This document shows, in pieces, positions 11,263 to 23,828 of a stretch of DNA of 64,000 bases (within the stretch, counting starts at the first letter, position 1; each line of letters opens with the position of its first letter). The position numbers were made by a program, and so were the translations under genes. This stretch comes from Trichaptum fuscoviolaceum (lineage: Eukaryota; Basidiomycota; Agaricomycetes; Hymenochaetales; Trichaptaceae): contig CAJSYZ010000010.1 in assembly GCA_910574455.1 (NCBI GenBank), positions 1,206,770 to 1,270,769 on the forward strand. The letters run 5' to 3'. The notes under the pieces are model-generated. The model had not been told where the DNA came from. It saw only the letters and a list, made by a program, of their open reading frames with translations, and made no database searches.

Positions 11263-12964
11263 CTATGGTCTGTGAGATGTAGTTGTTTCCTCGGTGCGGG
11301 GGACAATAACAAATCCTGTCAGAATGGCGGAAATGGCCAGCGCGAGAGCGCATCCAGCGAATACGTATAAGCGAGCGGATGAGACGCCGTTCAAAAGAGA
11401 GAAGACAACAAAGATGTTGAGAGGAACACGGAAGAGCGACGAGAGCTGATTGCGTTATTAACGTTAGTTTCAATTAAGCTTCGCCTGAATGTATATTAAA
11501 AGACGCACTGTTGCACGATGATCATTGGAGATTAAGACACCACGAAGCATGCCTTGCACCGGGTAGTACATGCCTACACATGCTTCGAAGAGGCAAAACG
11601 CCCAAAACCGGTGATGAGGCTCGCGCGATGAAACACTGATGGCTAGCGCGAAAGCGCTTAGCGTGCAGACGAGAGAACTGAGCTTCGCGTGCAGCGTGAG
11701 GCTATTGTCCTTCGCATCTTTACGGTTCTGAGACGGGCCAGACGAAATATCATGCTTCGCGAGTACAGAGTAGAACACGGAGCCAAGCATCATGGATACC
11801 ATGAAGGCGGAAAATATGTAACCCAGAGGGAGGCTTTCTCCGGGCTCTGCGACTTCCTGCAACGAGGGCACCCATGCAAAGACGAAAAGGTACATGGAGC
11901 CCTCGAAGCATGTCTGAGTAAGTCCGATTGTGAGCAGTGCAGGGTCTTCAATGTGCATCAGCGTTTTACTTCAACATGCAACATGACAGAACTGCTCACC
12001 ACTTCTGACAATAGACCATGCATGACCAAGGCGCTTCAACTGGAACGGATCTGAGAATGCTGCCGACGACCCTCCACCCCCACCGTAGTTCTCGATCCAG
12101 AGGGACTTGATGACGAACCAAGCCAGAACAAGGAGAGCTGCGCTGGCGACAAACGGAGCCGTGAAAGTACCAAAATATCCAACGAACTTATCGCTTGCAA
12201 CACCGGCGGAGAAGGCAACGAATCCATTAACGAGGGTCGCGCGACCAAAGATCGAAGACAATTCAGTCTGGGAGACTCCGAGCGTACTCGAGGACGAGAT
12301 GAGCCACGAATCGAAGGCGGAAAATAGGATGGATGTAGAAATTCCACCCAATACGCGTCCGGCGAATAGAATGGGTAAAGAATTGAAGAGTGTGCAAGCG
12401 CAGGCTAGAGTGTAGAACACGCAGAACGCCTGGCAGACGCGCTTTCGACCACTAAAGGGAAATAAATATAATCAATGATCTCAATTTCCATCAAACATTC
12501 GACTCACTGTTGATCTGCCCAGGCACCTACCAGAGGCGCTGATATACCAGCAGACAAGAATCCCGTTACGAAGAGAGTTGCCACTATTCTTTCGGGGAAG
12601 GCATATTGTTCATGGTAGAGTGGGTACACGTATGGTCCTTGTAACCAATCGGCGCCTGCGCAGCAGTCAAATTATACTCAAAACACGGCGTTCGTATCCG
12701 AGCCTGAAGTATTGAGTACTCACACATAACGATACCATAAACGATCAGATATTGTCGTTCCAGAGCTGCAGCTGTCGAACCATGCTTCCCCGCCGGTACA
12801 CCAGCTTCTGCTGAACTGGCGACAACCGAGGGCGATCTTGCATGGCTATTGCTCCCAGCGGCCTCCTCTTTCTTTGAAAACTTCCGCTCAAAGATGACTG
12901 CGCAGACGCAGAATACAGCAAGGACGGTCAGCTGGACCTCGTAGAATGAAGTTGAGGAGGCCAT
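11263..12964 (-). CDS. MFS transporter, MFSD5 / molybdate-anion transporter family
   Basis: Membrane transporter of the major facilitator superfamily; MFSD5 relatives are described as molybdate importers. ATG at 12964 gives MASSTSFYEVQLTVLAVFCV, the first membrane helix. A polar loop and RQYLIVYGIVM follow, corresponding to the MFSD5 start of the second helix. Family-specific motifs are FAGRVLGGISTSILFSAFDS (compare LLVGRALGGLSTALLFSAFE in MFSD5), LTQTCFEGSMYLFVFAWVPS, PLGYIFSAFMVSMMLGS and EACVGMYYPVQGMLRGV. The final exon reads LSSLFRVPLNIFVVFSLLNG and ends VPRTEETTTSHRP with TAG at 11263-11265. Length and helix number look complete, with several 50-60-nt introns. Substrate is inferred from the family only. 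Confidence 0.92.
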
Positions 12965-14677
12965 GACAGCGGCGGCCGTGTGCTTGACTGGAACAACAGC
13001 TCTTGGTGTCGTCAAACAAAGTCTAAGTATCCTAAAGAGGAAATTGTAAAAGAGATAGGCGGCTATCATGATAGTGACTGTATTGTGACATTACGGTATT
13101 TTCTGTCAACATCTGTGTCACGGTTGCCAGTGAGTTTTTCTTCCATCTTCAAGACTTGTACGACCTTTGACCGCCCCGCCCTTCAGCTGGAACGCCCTAA
13201 TAGCGTCAGATATCGAAAGTACAAAGGAGACAAGTTTACAAGCCTCTCAAAGTGCGATCAGCCTTCTTATTCTGTGTTCCGGCCTCGACTCGGAGGGCTT
13301 CTGCTGCGCGCTCAAACTCACTGCGTATTTTTAAACAAGCCTTTCGCATCTCAAACACATACATAGAACGGCTTGTTACCGTAAATCAACATCTTTTGCC
13401 ACCTGCACACTGGGAACTTTAGTCGAATCTAATCAGCAAAGCGGTGATTGCCTCGAGTCGCTTCGTGGATCTCATGCTGCACTTTCGAGTTTCGACGGCT
13501 GCTCTACGGTAGATTCTTCTCAGACATTGATGGCCGGATCGATTATGTCAAATCTCAATACCCGCTTCCCAAGACTCATCACACGAGCCTGTGAACAGAC
13601 TAACAGGTCAGCCTGAAGTTCATGCGATATTCTACTAATTCGATAGCAGGGCTTCATTGATGTTTACTCCGCCGGAAGGTGCTTGTTTCCTCTCTTGCTC
13701 TAGGGCTCCGTTGATGCCAAAAATCTGCATCTCTAGCATATGTTCTCAACGTCAACATATCCCTGCTGCGCGCCTATCCCTGGATAATATCCTCTCCGGA
13801 AGATTTCCTCTAATTTCAACAGTCTTGCACGCCGGCCCATTGTATAGCCCAGGAACGATGGCTTTTGTTTGTTTACTCCATGTCAAACAAATACATCCCT
13901 GCCCTAGTATCCCATAAAAGGCAATTCCCCCCTGATGGGGGTTGCACCGCTTAGACCTGTGGCATGTCGGTTGTCGCCTTGACATGTGCAAAACAGGTTT
14001 GCCTCTGATGAAACTTGACGCGCTGCTTATGCGGTGACTCACGGCCCCTCGAGCAACCTGTTCTCGTGCCTCGATTATCGACTTTGTTGTCCTTGGCGGA
14101 GAACATGCGGCCGACCCACAGTTTTCCCGTGCGCAACTCGGCGAAAGCTAGCCTCGCAACGATGGATAATTGGGATGCTACGACTGTTGGGACACTTTTC
14201 CGAAACATGTAATGATGAACACCACATCCACGAAGCCTGCTGGTGCGATTGGACGTGGGCCATTTCTCGGATCTCAATAACTGTCACTGTGGGTCTACAA
14301 ACTCCATTATGACATGCAACTAAGGCAGGTGAGCTCGTGTCCTGGCACCACGGCAGCGTACAGCACGGGATAAGGGCCGGAAAGAGCTAATATTGGCCTC
14401 GGTTGCGCTGTAGGGGTAACGACGCGATACTACCCGATCGGATCTGCGCTTCCACTGATCGATGACCCTTTCATGTTTAAACGAATTCAAACTTTCGATA
14501 TCCAACATGACGCGAGGCGGCACTGCAAACACATAAATCAAGGCTGCCGCCGGTCTTCCGCTCTTATACCCCGTCCGTCTTCTTGAGCTGCAACCGCCCA
14601 TCACATCCCTTCCACTTCCATAACATCTGGGAAGGCGCAACTTTCAACCAGACTCGTGTTGTATCACACATTTGATT
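12965..14677. other. long intergenic region
   Basis: About 1.7 kb between divergently transcribed genes. Several 60-110-codon open frames overlap on both strands around 13650-14300, but none has motifs, credible splice structure or a matching neighbour, so I call no gene. A TTATACCCC stretch near 14570 could be the TATA element of the following plus-strand gene. Confidence 0.45.
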
Positions 14678-16354
14678 ATGGTATATGCGTCGCGCAGAAA
14701 CGCCACTCATAACGAAGAAGTACAATATGCGGCACTCAACGACCGCGGACTGGGTTCTGAACAGCGTGGGCGCTTGTTAAAGACGAATAAGAAGATCAGC
14801 AGCGTTTTTGGCACGACGCCCCCCTCGACTTTCTTACAGATGACCGGCGCGGACACTCGAGATACGCATCCTTCCAGCGTCTTGTGTTCAGATAGAGATG
14901 GTGAGGATGCGTCGGAAAACCTTAGTGAGGGAACCTGCCTCTCAGCGGAGTACTTAGAGGGGTCAAACATGGCTGAGTGCGCAGGTTAGTTTGTTGTAAT
15001 ACTTTGATATGCTTTTATCTAACGTTTGTTGACTTTTATTACTATAGCGTCTTTGGCGTCGGCTTGCGTCCCGCCACTAAACCTACGGAGGAGACAACAC
15101 CGTAAAAGCCAGAGCATGGCTGCGCTAACTGGTCAACACTCCGAACATCAACGCGTCTTTATTCCTCCACCGCAAGACAAACCAGGACCCAGCCGCACAG
15201 GCGGTCTAGTACGCAGTCAGAGTCACGGTGCTAGAGACACTCGGGGTGATACCATGTCCCGACCACGACCACTTCCACCTCTCCCCCGCCCAGCCGTAGA
15301 GTCACTGTCTCGCGCGTCATCCGAATCGGCGACGACCTCATCGCATAGATGCACGCCAAGGCGACTGCCCACACCTCCCTTGAAGCCCGCAGTGGCTGAA
15401 AAACTTGATTTCCCGCGTTTCGAGGACTCCCATTTATCGAATCCTTGGCCCTCAGATGTTCCCGAAGATGTATCCCCTTACCACTTATCGATCTCGACTT
15501 TCACTTCAAACCTCACCGCGAGCGAGATTGTCTTCAGCCAAGAGCCGTCGAGCTCCAGATCGAGCTCGACTACAGACATACCCGCCACTCGCAACCCCCT
15601 CCCCGTAAAGCCCGCAGTAGTCAAGCCTCCTGTCCCACCTCGCCCCACGCGCGCGCATGCCTCTCCGTATAAATTCGTCAAGAATTCGTATTCGACAACG
15701 AGTCTCTCGTCTCAGATTTCGGTTCCGCCTGTTCCTCCAGCCACAGAAATCCGCAAAAGACACCGGAACAAGATGGCGAAGCTAATGCGCGTTCTTGGGG
15801 ACAGCCCGCCACCATATATGGTCTTTGGATCCGTTGAGGATCATCACCTCAAAGGGGTAACAGTTCAGAAAGCAGAGCCTATATACGAGGAAAGCGACAT
15901 GGGCCACTCCACTATGAGCCACGAGTTGATATCCAAGTCGGACGAGAGCTACTTCCAGTTACCACAGGAGAAGGAGAAGAAGAAGGGGCGAGGGAAACTA
16001 AACTCGGCCGCACACATCATCGACTTCGATTTTCGAGATGGTAGCAAACCTACTGTTCCGTCTCGACAGACGAATCGCTTGCGTTCACGCCCCGTAAAAG
16101 ACAGTTCGTCTTCAGCGCGGAGAGCTGTATCTATGCATGTTGATGCGCCGGCGCCATCGAAGCTTAGTCTTATGGTCGTGGGCAAACTAGGGAGTGTTGG
16201 CGTGACAGGAGACATCGAAGTTGCTAATATCGGAGTCCCGGACCTATCTACGAGAGAACGCGTGCCCTCGAGACAATGGCTGCTCGAGATTGGCAGAAAT
16301 CGGCGCGAGGTACAGGATTATGACAATGTTGTCAAATCTTTACGAATGTTATGA
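14678..16354 (+). CDS. proline/serine-rich hypothetical protein
   Basis: Two exons: 14678-14984 and 15048-16354, joined by a 63-nt intron (GTTAGT..CTATAG) that keeps frame and gives about 537 residues. The first in-frame ATG is 14678 (MVYASRRNATHNEEVQ); the TTG six bases upstream is not a likely start. The middle is rich in Pro, Ser, Arg and Thr, with SH3-ligand-like stretches (PLPPLPRPAVE, KPPVPPRPTRA) and probably little fixed structure. The C-terminal third (from about HIIDFDFRDGSKPTVPSR to the end, LLEIGRNRREVQDYDNVV) is less biased and may be a small conserved module. No enzyme motif, signal peptide or membrane helix is seen. Function unknown; an adaptor role would be a guess from the PxxP motifs. 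Confidence 0.7.
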
Positions 16355-17149
16355 GCGCTGCATTAACTTATTATCATTTCTCGAGTTGTATGCTAACATC
16401 TGTGTACCTTCAGTGTATTTTCTCGTGTCATACTATGCTACGCCCCTATAACATGTTTACATCACCTTATTGCACAACAAATATAGTAGAAAATCTTTTT
16501 ACTGAAGCGACAACTATAGTCATTGGCAATATTCTAGTTGATTATAGATATTATGTCGATGCGAAACATGTATTGCTCAATAAGTAGCTGCCCACTCACG
16601 CTTCGATGAAATATTTATACATATAATACGCTGGAGCTAGAAAGCAGCTCGCGACTGCTGTTTGTGTAATTTACATATTACCGACGTACATAGAGGAGCA
16701 GAAAGTAGGCGATCAAACGGTTACAGAACCGACTCTCGTTCACAAGAAGCTACATTAAGAAGGATGTCAGATCAAGATATAATCAGTAACACTTCACGAC
16801 AGATGGCGTATCTCCATATCGCGTCGGGAACGCAATGATTCCCCAGAGGAGTTAGCAGGGTAAGGAGAACATTGTAATAATCTTTGATTGCCGCTGTGTA
16901 TCACCGTTCTCTGAGATACTTTCACCTTTGTTACAATCTCTTATCCCAGTAGCTTGTTTCGCCCTCTTCTGGTTGCCATTGAAGCAGGACGCAAAGAGAG
17001 CCCAAAAGAAGATTTCTGGCGGTTAAATGATCGACGCCTTCAAGTTATAGCAATCGTGAGACTAAATAGCCTGATTCAAGTTCGGATCGTATTCGGCGCG
17101 TCCGCAACGCAAGATCAGCGGCGCTGGAACGCGTACGTGTCACTCAAAC
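16355..17149. other. intergenic region
   Basis: About 800 bases, AT-rich near 16400-16700. No supported gene. It should hold the 3' end of the upstream gene and the promoter of the golgin; one ACGCGT occurs about 20 bases before the golgin ATG. Confidence 0.5.
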
Positions 17150-18993
17150 ATGTCGGACCCAGAGGCCTCCTCATCATCTCCGAGGCAAGCAACAGAGGAT
17201 GCACATCGGGCATTAGCAGCACTACGAATATCGCTTGATGGTGACCAGAATGGGCGGCCTAATTTCAAGCCAGCGGTCAATGGTGTCAATGGCAGAAGTG
17301 GTTCACCAAGAAGTAGTTCACCAAGAAGTTCGGGAGACTTCACTGCCTCAGACAGAGCAAGTATACTCCAACAGGAACTCGGCCGAGTGAAGGAGGAAAA
17401 GGATGCGTTGCAGACCCAGTATCAGAACTTGGTTACGAGGCTGAATTCCATGCGGACAACTTTAGGAAACAAGCTGAAACAAGATGCCGTATGTTTATGT
17501 CCTAACTTCAGAATATCTATGATAAATGAACGTCTGTTTTGTTAGGAAGAACTAGATCGAAGAGAACAGATCATTCAGCAAATCACCGCTCAGAACGAAG
17601 ATCTGAACTCGACAATTCAAACACTGCAAACAGAGATAATGACTTCGAATGCGGAAGCCGAGCGAGCTTCGAAGGAATTAGAAACTATGCGAAATAGAGC
17701 CTTCGAAGAGAGCTCCCATGAAGCAGCTATTCGAGAACGTGAACTAAGAGAAGTGCAGCTTGAACTTGAGCAATGTCGCATGGATCGGGACGAATGGGAA
17801 CGGGAGGCGATGGAAGACCGCGTTGCTTTGGACGAAGCGAGAACTTCCCTAGAGAACTTGAGACGTGACCTGGAGATAGAGCGTGAAGCTAGAGTATCTG
17901 AACACGAAGAGCTAGAGCTAGAGCGGGAGAAGACGTCGAACCTCCAGTCCGTCCTTCAGGACTTCCAACTAGGTCAGTTGCCATCCTTTGACCATGAATA
18001 TATAACTAAACTCTACGTCGCTGCAATAGCAAAGGACCACGAACTTCGTCAAGCAGTACGCGATCTAGATGCTCAGTTAACACAAGTAACTCAGTCTCTT
18101 GCTGAATACAAACATCGTGCACATACTGCGGAAGTAAGAACATCTTGGTACTCTAATGTCATTCCTGGATTGATGGTTTGCACACTATATTATAGATGCA
18201 ACTTGAGGAAAACTCTGCAAACACCAGCCGAACCGCAGAATTGGAAAAGGATGTCAAAGAGAAGGACTTGTTAATTGGCAAGTTACGACACGAAAGTAAG
18301 CTACTTTCCAAATTTGACACCAGCGACGTTGACAAGTTTTTCGGGTGCAGCGATAATTATGAATGAGCATCTTATGGAAGCCCTTCGCCGTCTCCGCCGA
18401 CATCAAACGGATAACAACGTTGACCGTCGGTTAGTCACAAATATTCTCTTACAATTCGTCACAACACCACGCGGAGACACAAAGCGGTTTGAGATGCTTA
18501 GCCTCCTCGCTACGATACTGTCGTGGAATGATGCTGAGCGAGAAAAGGCCGGCCTCCAGCGTACCGTTCCCGCGTCATCCTCGTCCTCGTCATCGCTTTG
18601 GGGTCGGTCCTCTCCAGCGAACTCCCCGAAGGGGAAAGGGGCCGAACTGGACACTAGCGATGAAACAGAGGTGAGATACAATCAGACACTTCTTGGTACT
18701 ATATTCACGGTGGGGGTTATTGGCTGAATACGTATTAGTCTTTCTCGCAGCGATGGGTTGAATTTCTTCTCAAAGAAGCATCCGCAGGGACCGGTACAGA
18801 TTCCTCGTTCTCACAGCCACAGTCCCCGACGCGGTCAAATCATTCTTTACCGGGCTCACCGAAATCAGGCTCGACGTCGCCAAGCTCACAACGTTTGATG
18901 CCTCGGTTGGCTTCGTTGACCTCAGTAGCAATGGCAAGTTCTCCCAATTTGCATTCCAGCTTGAACGCGCCCCGCTCTCCTCCGAACGTTTAA
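17150..18993 (+). CDS. RUD3: Golgi coiled-coil protein with GRAB/GRIP-related domain (Rud3/GMAP-210-like)
   Basis: Golgi structural tether. I read five exons: 17150-17488, 17546-18133, 18196-18295, 18351-18670 and about 18739-18993, all in phase. The N-terminus (MSDPEASSSSPRQATEDAHR) is Ser/Pro-rich. Residues of about 60-350 are charged heptad-rich coiled coil (EELDRREQIIQQITAQNEDL and onward). The C-terminal domain reads NNVDRRLVTNILLQFV, then TPRGDTKRFEMLSLLATILS, then WNDAEREKAGLQR. This is the GRAB-type sequence that binds Arf1 in Rud3/GMAP-210. The tyrosine that contacts Arl1 in true GRIP domains is not present, which favours Rud3 over Imh1. A Ser/Pro tail ends at TAA 18991-18993. Confidence 0.85.
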
Positions 18994-19338
18994 AAGTAAT
19001 TTAGTTTTAAAAGTCACTTTCATGGAATTTTCTATTCTCTGCGCCTCTTGTAGCTTTCGCATTGTACCACTAAGTTATCATTCAGCATTACAGTACAAAT
19101 AAGCCCAGTAAACTGCTTAATTACAGGAGTGTGTAATTAAGGCGTGATTGCCGCTTATGCGGTGCAAGTTGGCAAGAAGAGATGCAACAAAGGGATTAAA
19201 GAGAGTTACTTAGTTATGGAGAGATTCTACATAAGCTCGGGAAAAGGCGACGACAGTGATGTACGAACAAGTTATTGATACAAGAATCTGCAGATTGTAC
19301 AAATGGGCTAAAGAATTTGAAAAGTGAGATCTAGTGAT
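18994..19338. other. intergenic region between convergent genes
   Basis: About 345 bases between the golgin stop and the stop of the minus-strand E3 gene; presumably shared 3' UTR space. Nothing else seen. Confidence 0.55.
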
Positions 19339-22300
19339 TCATGTCCTTCTGAGCCACCCGACAAGGAGTCCGGTCATCACCCGCATCCCGATCGGATATG
19401 ATGTATTGCTCTCCTTAAGGAGAGCCGCAAGGCGATGACAGATAGCCATCGGATACAGGAGGCGCTCCGCCTGGGGAAATCCGGGAAGTTTGTTCAGGAT
19501 GCTCTGCAAGTCAGAGGCCGCCGTTTCGGGACCAACGATTTTGAACAGGATCTTTGCAGCATGCACGGAGCCAGTCCGAGGGAGCGCGAATTGGGCAGTA
19601 GTTGCGTATGATAGGCGCATATGCGGTTTGAACAGCCAGATCTTTTAGGGTGAAGTTCAAGCAAAGCTTATCATGAAAATGAAGGGTTACTCACCAGGAG
19701 TCGAGGGCGTTCCTCTTCCTCATCTAGCACAACAAAGCGATATGTCGCGTGAGCCCTCACAAGCTCCATCATATCTTCAAGAATGAAGGCCGAGAAAGGC
19801 ACGCGACATGGTCTGGTGATGAAGTAATTAAGCATGATCGAGCAAAGGTACAGCAAGGAATTAACACACTCGGCAGTAGGGCTAACGGGTCGAAGAGCAT
19901 ACTTTGCCAAGCGGTAGGCGGCCGACGCGCATCCACCATCCGAGGAATGAGATTGAGAACGTCCGACAACTGCACCGCAGATGCACTGGACCCGCTGCCA
20001 GTCCTCGTCCTAAATATAATATTTCGTTTAGTATTGCCTCTCATGAGTACGGATAATAAAGTGGAATGATGTGCCCTCAAGTGTAGCTCCCAAGCAATAG
20101 TCCTTGTGACAAGAAAGTTGTTTACCAGAGGGCATTCTAAAGAAATGATTATTGGACGCGTTGTATCAGTCGAAAGCAATGCTTGACATTATCCTGCTCG
20201 ACCGATCTGGTACTGCCTTCCAGAAGAACCGACATGGGTTCCGCAAGAAGTAAGCATCAGATCAACTCGAGCTGAACAACGTCCATTGGTGTTATGATCA
20301 ATGACGACCTTCTTGTACGCCCGTACACCGAAAGATATGTTAATGCGAGCAACTTACCATCGAGTCAACAACACGGACATTCGTCCGAACAACCGCGCTT
20401 TCGTCAAATAGAAAGTAGCTGCCTCCGACCAAAGCCTGGCCTGGCTTGGGCCACAAGCCTCTACTATGTTGCAAGACTTGATCATGAAGTTTTTGATCAT
20501 GGTGACACATCCACGCGTCAAGTAATTCCGACCAATATTCGGAAGGCAAGTCATGGAAGCTGAGCTTGGTCGGAGATCGCTCGTTCTGCGATTGCACTAA
20601 AGCAAGTGAACAGGACGAGCAGATGAAGGACGTTGGTGCCATATTCGTCATTTGCGTTGCATCAAGTAAAGTGGTCCTCTGCCCGTCATCAAGTTGTCCC
20701 ATTCCATCCTCACCAAGTATATTTGAACCGACAGACTCATTGTCCCTTTTAGCGTCATGTCGTTGAGGTACGGGAAGCTTCACCTCATAATGGCCACCCT
20801 GCACCCTTATATCTGCTCGGCCTGATTTCACTGGTACTGGAAGGCTCAGAGGAGACGAAATGTTCGATCCGCATTTGAGGAGTAAGCGATCTCCGAACGC
20901 GGGGTCTGCGATGCCAGGTGCAACCTCCGCTTTGAGGTCAACTCCAGGAACCATTCCTTCATCCACACCTAGAAATACAAGAACGTGGTGAAGATTTTCA
21001 TGATGCTCCGCTACGTAACGCACAGTCAGGCCTAAAAAGATGCTTTAGCTCAAATGTCATTTAAAAGTGAACCTAAACTAACGCCTCGTTTGGTTCGTTG
21101 GTGTTGTCGCTTCTATTGACTGTGACGTCCGCAAGGGCGATGACGACCGACCGAGCGAAGGAATGAGCCATGCAAGTGGAGGTGCTGAGATGCTTCTGCT
21201 CCTCTTCGTAAACGACTTTTGTCTCTTATGCAACTTCGGGCTGTCAGTGCGCTTAGGTGATGCAGCCGTGACTAGCTTGGGAGGGGGAGGCAATTCTTTG
21301 ATGGCTTCAGGCAGTGTGAGCATCGCATGCGGATCGCGCTCGATATCTTCTTGATATTCTTCCGGTATTTGCTCGCGAATGAACTCAGGTAACGTCAGCA
21401 ATGCTTCTGGGTTCTTTTGTCTATAGGTCTGGAAGGTTGCATCCTGCGAATTGATACGTCGAGAATGCGAGTGGTTAAGTAAATGCTCGACGAATTCCTC
21501 GCGCTTAAAAAGTATGAGAAACTGGGAGTAGAAGGGTCTATAACAAACTCACCCTGGCACTGTCCCGTTGTTTTGCCCTTTCGATGCGCGTCTTCATATC
21601 GCCCTCAAGAACGACAGACTGGTCTACCATTCTCCGGCTGGAAGCCTTCCCGATCAGGTCGAGAATTTTGTCGAGTTCTTGAACATCTTTTTCTTTTCCC
21701 TTCGCAGCTTTCGTCGATGGACCAGCCATCTTCGCCCTCTCTAGCTCTTCCAACTTCCCTTTACGCAACTCAACCCTCTGATTGTGCAGCTGAGGAGCGA
21801 CCATGTAAAGCCGGTCAATCGCCATCGTGACAGCTTCTAAGTCCATCTTCATCTTCTCGTTATCGGATACTGGGACCTTCTCCTTCTCTACATGAGTGTA
21901 GCTCTCCGGCTCGTATTCGGGTGGAAGGAGAGATCCAACGTCATCTTCATAATCGTAGTCTGGGGGTAGGTAATCTGGGCCAGGACTGTAAGGGCGCGGC
22001 GCAGGTTCGCTCCGCTGGCGACAGAGATCTGATACTGTTTCTAGTTCCTGATCAATCTTAGTCCACAGCAATCTTGCCTCAACTCTGCGTTGTAGAGAAG
22101 TGGAGGTTTCTGGACTCGTAGGTTCCTCGTCCATTCGAAGACTTTGCAAGTCCATAACTTGGCGGGATAGTTCGTCGTAAATGTCTACGCTGGTGCGGTT
22201 CATAGCGGTCGAAAAGGGGCTTAGTGATAACGGACGAGCTAGAGATAGCCTTGGATCAATGACTGACAAACGGTTCACATGCGCTAATAGAGAGACGAGG

Positions 22301-22954
22301 GCCTGGGCCAGATGGACATCCGAGTAAGAAAGCTCGCTCGCGAGTGAACCGACTCTTCGGCGAAGTTCATTGATCAAAACTAAGTCGTCAGCAGAGCTCG
22401 ACGATGCTTCAGACATCTCCTGGCTATCTCGATGCCGTAGGTTTGAGACGAGTACTTGAAGTGCAGAGGAGAATGATTCCCCGCCGACGGACGTGTTTTC
22501 TGCCTCCGGTCGCGAAGGCATCGAGTGTCGTCGAGGAGGAACAATAGGGTGCCAGAGGGTGGGCGATTCACTGATTCCGGATAGCACGTTGTTCAAAGCC
22601 ATTAAGCAAGATTGCTGGACATATGCTAGTGAAGGCAGTACCTCGTCCTAAAAACCAGTTCAGCTAGGTTTGAGGGAATGCTGTTGACTTTCGACGCACC
22701 GCAAGTAACTCCTCTGAGCCTCGAGTACTCGATTCCTCCAGATCCACTGACACATTCACCTCGCTTTGACTGCATGCAGCGGAACTCGGCTGATCTGCGA
22801 ACGGATCAGACTCGGTTTCTTCATGCTCGCCATGACCTTGCTTTGCTCGTTCTTCTTGAAGAATCTCCGTAGGAAAGGGAGCTGGGACTTGCGAGTTCAA
22901 TACTCCCTCAATTTCGGTCACCTTCTGAGGCCTAAGGCGAGTGAGGGTGGCCAT
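19339..22954 (-). CDS. coiled/disordered N-terminal region fused to UBE3D-type HECT-like E2-binding domain
   Basis: ATG at 22954 (MATLTRLRPQKVTEIEGVLN). After one intron, an exon of about 350 codons begins DEVLPSLAYVQQSCLMALNN. It holds SELSYSDVHLAQALVSLLAH and acidic, Pro-rich segments, then ELDKILDLIGKASSRRMVD. The next exon carries a duplicated motif, ALLTLPEFIREQIPEEYQED and AMLTLPEAIKELPPPPK. A 51-nt intron leads to LTVRYVAEHHENLHHVLVFL and then, in one uninterrupted frame, to UBE3D features: the Cys pair in FICSSCSLALVQSQ, LPSEYWSELLDAWMCHHDQK and GGSYFLFDES. C-terminal exons give VQCICGAVVGR, YRLAKYALRPVSP and LVRAHATYRFVVLDEEEERP, ending MTGLLVGWLRRT (TGA 19339-19341). UBE3D is a ubiquitin ligase-like protein that binds E2. 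The long N-terminal extension is unusual; two separate genes cannot be ruled out. Confidence 0.8.
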
Positions 22955-23828
22955 GATGGGTGTAAGATAGAAAGAGTGGAACTGTCCAATCTTCGCGCGG
23001 CAGTGCGTGCCATCGCGTTCTACGATATATATGTACTTATTTATGCCTTCCTAAATCCGGGTTATCCATTTTGGGTTTGATCGGTGTTGTGCCCCAGTTT
23101 GGCACCACAAGTTCAACACAACTGTAAACTGAATACACTGTATCTTCATTTTTGTTCTCCATACTTTACTCAAAAAACTCTGATTGAGCTTATGTCAAAA
23201 ATTGCCTTTCCGCTCTTGGTACCAATCCTCACCACCGACATTCCACCGTTTTGTTGATACTCTCATCCATAATGATACTGATGCTATCCCCATTCATCAA
23301 TAGTTCGATCATTTCTACCGACTTCCGAGCTGTTAGGCGGAAGCAATCTTGGGGCTAGAAGAGACCGGGGCGTTCAATACCATCCGAATGGCAAGAGAAG
23401 CGAGTTCAAGTTCTTGGGATTCAAATGGATGCTACAACGTCCATTTATTCTCACAACACAGCGTCTTCGCATGAGTGAGGGTAAGTGGAGCAATATCTAC
23501 TTTATTGAATGTACCTTTAAATACACACCAAGTCTTCGCATAGTCTTTGGCGTCTGTTCCTGTGCAGTTTAACCTTCAAGAGTGCCGAGTGATATGCCAC
23601 TAGTAGTGCCGGCAGATCATGCCGAAGTACCCTCAGGCTGTGTGTCCGAACCTCCGAAAGCAGTTGTGTCGCGCAATACTCTGCAATATTTCAGCATAAA
23701 TAGCACATTACATCGGTACCATGTGCATAAAAGGTGGGAGGGTAGGAGATAAGGTACGTATCGTCCGTCTTCTTCTTCCTCACTTCTCTAACGCTCGTAG
23801 GTGACAATTGTAACTGACAAAGTCAACC
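22955..23828. other. divergent intergenic region
   Basis: About 870 bases separating the minus-strand E3 gene from the plus-strand aldo-keto reductase. It probably contains both promoters. No further gene supported. Confidence 0.5.

Noticed and set aside
13650..14300. Overlapping 65-110-codon frames on both strands
   Set aside because: No recognisable motifs, no consistent exon structure, and equal openness on both strands.
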